In this document: positions 53,713-54,869 of the stretch, piece by piece | Numbering within the stretch: position 1 is the first letter of the stretch | Layout: every line of letters begins with the position of its first letter | NCBI GenBank assembly: GCA_009780955.1 | Contig: WQZB01000026.1 | Span: 1 to 54,869 of the forward strand | Length of the DNA stretch: 54,869 nt | Reading direction: 5' to 3' | Source of the DNA: Polyangiaceae bacterium | GTDB taxonomy: Bacteria; Myxococcota_A; Polyangia; Polyangiales; Polyangiaceae | The notes under the pieces: generated by a model | What the model saw: only the letters and a program-made list of their open reading frames with translations | Told to the model about the DNA's origin: nothing | Database searches by the model: none | Position numbers and translations under genes: made by a program

Positions 53713-54693
53713 CTACAATGCGTTCTTGTGCATGGAACCTCGGAGGCCAACGAGCTTGGTGGCGGCGCGCTCGAGCCACACAACGACATCTTCGGCAACA
53801 TCACGGTTTCGGTGAGCGCTGAGTTGCTGAATGCCGGTTGGCGAGGTGACGTTGACCTCGGTGAGCTTGCCGGCGATGACGTCGAGGCCAACAAACACAA
53901 GCCCGTCTCGAACGAGGCGCGGGGCCATGTCGGCCACCATGGCGCGCTCGCGGTCGGTCACTTCGCACGGCTCCACGCTGCCGCCAACGTGGATGTTCGA
54001 TCGAAGGTCGTCGCTGCGCGGAACGCGGTTGATAGCGCCAAGGATTTGCCCATCGAGCAAGAGCACGCGCTTGTCGCCCTGGACAACGCCAGGAAGAAAT
54101 TCTTGCAGCATCACGAGGCGCTGCCCGTCGCCCGTAAGAAGCCCAAGGATAGATTTCGTATTCTTGTCGCCCGGTGCAAGCATCATGACGCCGCTTCCGC
54201 CCGCGAGATCGAGAGGCTTGACAACGCCATGGCCGCCAATTTCGTTCTTCAAAAAGTCAAGAAGTTGCTCTTCACTCGATGAAACGAGCGTGCGCGGCAT
54301 CCATTGCGCGAAGTGTAGCGCGTAGAGCTTCTCGTTGCTGTCGCGAAGCCCTCGAGGATCGTTGATGATTACGGTTTTGCCACGCGCAAGTTCAAGCAAG
54401 TGCGTCGCGTACAAATAAAGTGCGTCGAACGGCGGATCTTTGCGGACGAGAACGGCGTCAACATCGGCGAGCCTCACGTTTTCGGTGGCACCGAACATGG
54501 CGTACGGTGCGACGGGCATTACCGTAAGCGTGCGCGTTCGGGCGTAAACATCACCGCCTTTCGCGTACAAATCGCGCGGCTCGCAGTGGAGCGCCACATG
54601 CCCGCGCGCTTGCGCGGCTCGCAAGAACGCAAACGTTGTGTCCTTGTCAGCAGCAACGCGATCCATCGGGTCCATCACGTAGACGAAACGCAT
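53713..54693 (-). CDS. gshB: glutathione synthetase
   Basis: This ATP-grasp enzyme adds glycine to gamma-glutamylcysteine. RFVYVMDPMDRVAADKDTTF is the N-terminus, DAVLVRKDPPFD near 84 holds substrate residues, GHGVVKPLDLAGGSGV near 156-171 is the ATP-grasp lysine/glycine loop, and MLQEFLPGVVQGDKRVLLL then LTEVNVTSPTGIQ near 278-290 finish the metal and ATP sites. Its 326 residues are normal for proteobacterial GshB. ATG 54693 has an AAGGGA ribosome site; an in-frame GTG lies at 54711. No gshA is in the window. Confidence 0.94.
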   Translation of the reverse strand: MRFVYVMDPMDRVAADKDTTFAFLRAAQARGHVALHCEPRDLYAKGGDVYARTRTLTVMPVAPYAMFGATENVRLADVDAVLVRKDPPFDALYLYATHLLELARGKTVIINDPRGLRDSNEKLYALHFAQWMPRTLVSSSEEQLLDFLKNEIGGHGVVKPLDLAGGSGVMMLAPGDKNTKSILGLLTGDGQRLVMLQEFLPGVVQGDKRVLLLDGQILGAINRVPRSDDLRSNIHVGGSVEPCEVTDRERAMVADMAPRLVRDGLVFVGLDVIAGKLTEVNVTSPTGIQQLSAHRNRDVAEDVVVWLERAATKLVGLRGSMHKNAL

Positions 54694-54707
54694 GCCAATT
54701 CCCTTAT

Positions 54708-54869
54708 TCACTTATGAGGATGTTTACCAGCCGTCGCGAGCGACGCGAGACAGCCGAACCCCTCGAAGGTTGCTCCCGTCGTCTTTTCGCCGATTTCCGT
54801 CGCATCGCTTCGTTGCTTCTCCTCAAGCTGCACAAGCAGCTCTCGTCGAAGCGCCTCGCTCTGCTCGGA
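54708..54869 (-). CDS. 3' end of a gene running off the right edge
   Basis: The last 54 codons of a minus-strand frame end at TGA (54708-54710), 14 bp before the preferred gshB start. It encodes a charged helix (LRRELLVQLEEKQ) and ends GCLASLATAGKHPHK. The frame is open throughout and its position upstream of gshB suggests one transcript. The family cannot be told from this fragment. Confidence 0.55.
   Translation of the reverse strand, partial: SEQSEALRRELLVQLEEKQRSDATEIGEKTTGATFEGFGCLASLATAGKHPHK

Overview
The window looks like a chromosomal segment of a GC-rich (by eye about 60%) Gram-negative bacterium of the Myxococcota, probably near the Polyangia/Myxococcales. The signs are an AgmX/PglI-type C-terminal domain, a CarD/CdnL regulator, a Ser/Thr kinase and a double-FHA protein side by side, many lipoproteins, a lysine/alanine-rich histone-H1-like protein, an F-type ATP synthase b subunit with a signal peptide, and a CxxxY-type CcmE. 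This placement is inferred from gene content; no database was consulted. I found no rRNA, tRNA, CRISPR array, transposase or phage gene.

Layout. 1-4.5 kb: PriA helicase, a GNAT acetyltransferase, a lone papain-fold deamidase-like toxin domain and a ComF-type phosphoribosyltransferase. 4.5-11.3 kb: a short DsbD, then ATP synthase genes b', b, delta, alpha and gamma, followed by a lipoprotein; beta, epsilon, a and c are not here. 11.4-15.1 kb: phosphoglycolate phosphatase, a lipoprotein-PDZ-NuoH-like membrane protein and mannose-1-phosphate guanylyltransferase. 15.1-22.4 kb, minus strand: a TPR lipoprotein, a DUF58 protein, a BatA-like VWA protein and UvrB, closely packed or overlapping. 22.5-27.7 kb: an NtrX-like sigma-54 response regulator 3 bp from mfd. 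27.8-35.7 kb, minus strand: a cbb3 oxidase operon ccoI-ccoS-ccoNO(fused)-ccoQ-ccoP-ccoG-safE with stop/start overlaps at most junctions. 35.9-43.7 kb: two formylglycine-generating-enzyme-like proteins, a cyclic-nucleotide-binding protein, a second GNAT, Rpe, an HExxH lipoprotein, CinA and a fumarylacetoacetate-hydrolase-family enzyme. 44-54.9 kb: CarD, Ppx/GppA, an OmpA lipoprotein, the histone-like gene with a clear promoter and terminator, an AgmX-like lipoprotein, an HNH nuclease, CcmE, a TPR protein, a V4R-kinase, an FHA protein, glutathione synthetase and one cut-off gene.

Functional links. The cbb3 operon carries its own copper P-type ATPase (CcoI) and assembly factors. CcmE about 13 kb away would serve haem attachment to CcoO and CcoP, and DsbD could supply reductant to the same pathway. 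PriA, UvrB, Mfd and the HNH protein are DNA-maintenance functions. The Bat-like pair, kinase and FHA protein fit the large signalling repertoire of myxobacteria.

The most unusual signal is not a gene. Two families of short palindromic repeats are scattered through the window, almost always at gene ends. One is a roughly 121-bp element with terminal inverted repeats (TIRs) starting ACCGCTTTC; two nearly full-length copies lie in opposite orientation 47 kb apart, with one altered copy and several remnants. The other is a 28-bp GTAGGGGC...GCCCCTAC hairpin family. Hairpins supply the TAG stop codon of uvrB, safE and the HExxH lipoprotein gene, a TIR end encodes the last residues and stop of a GNAT gene, one hairpin sits inside a 121-bp-type element, and a double hairpin is translated in frame within the NuoH-like gene. 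They behave like mobile REP/MITE-type elements that remodel 3' ends of genes.
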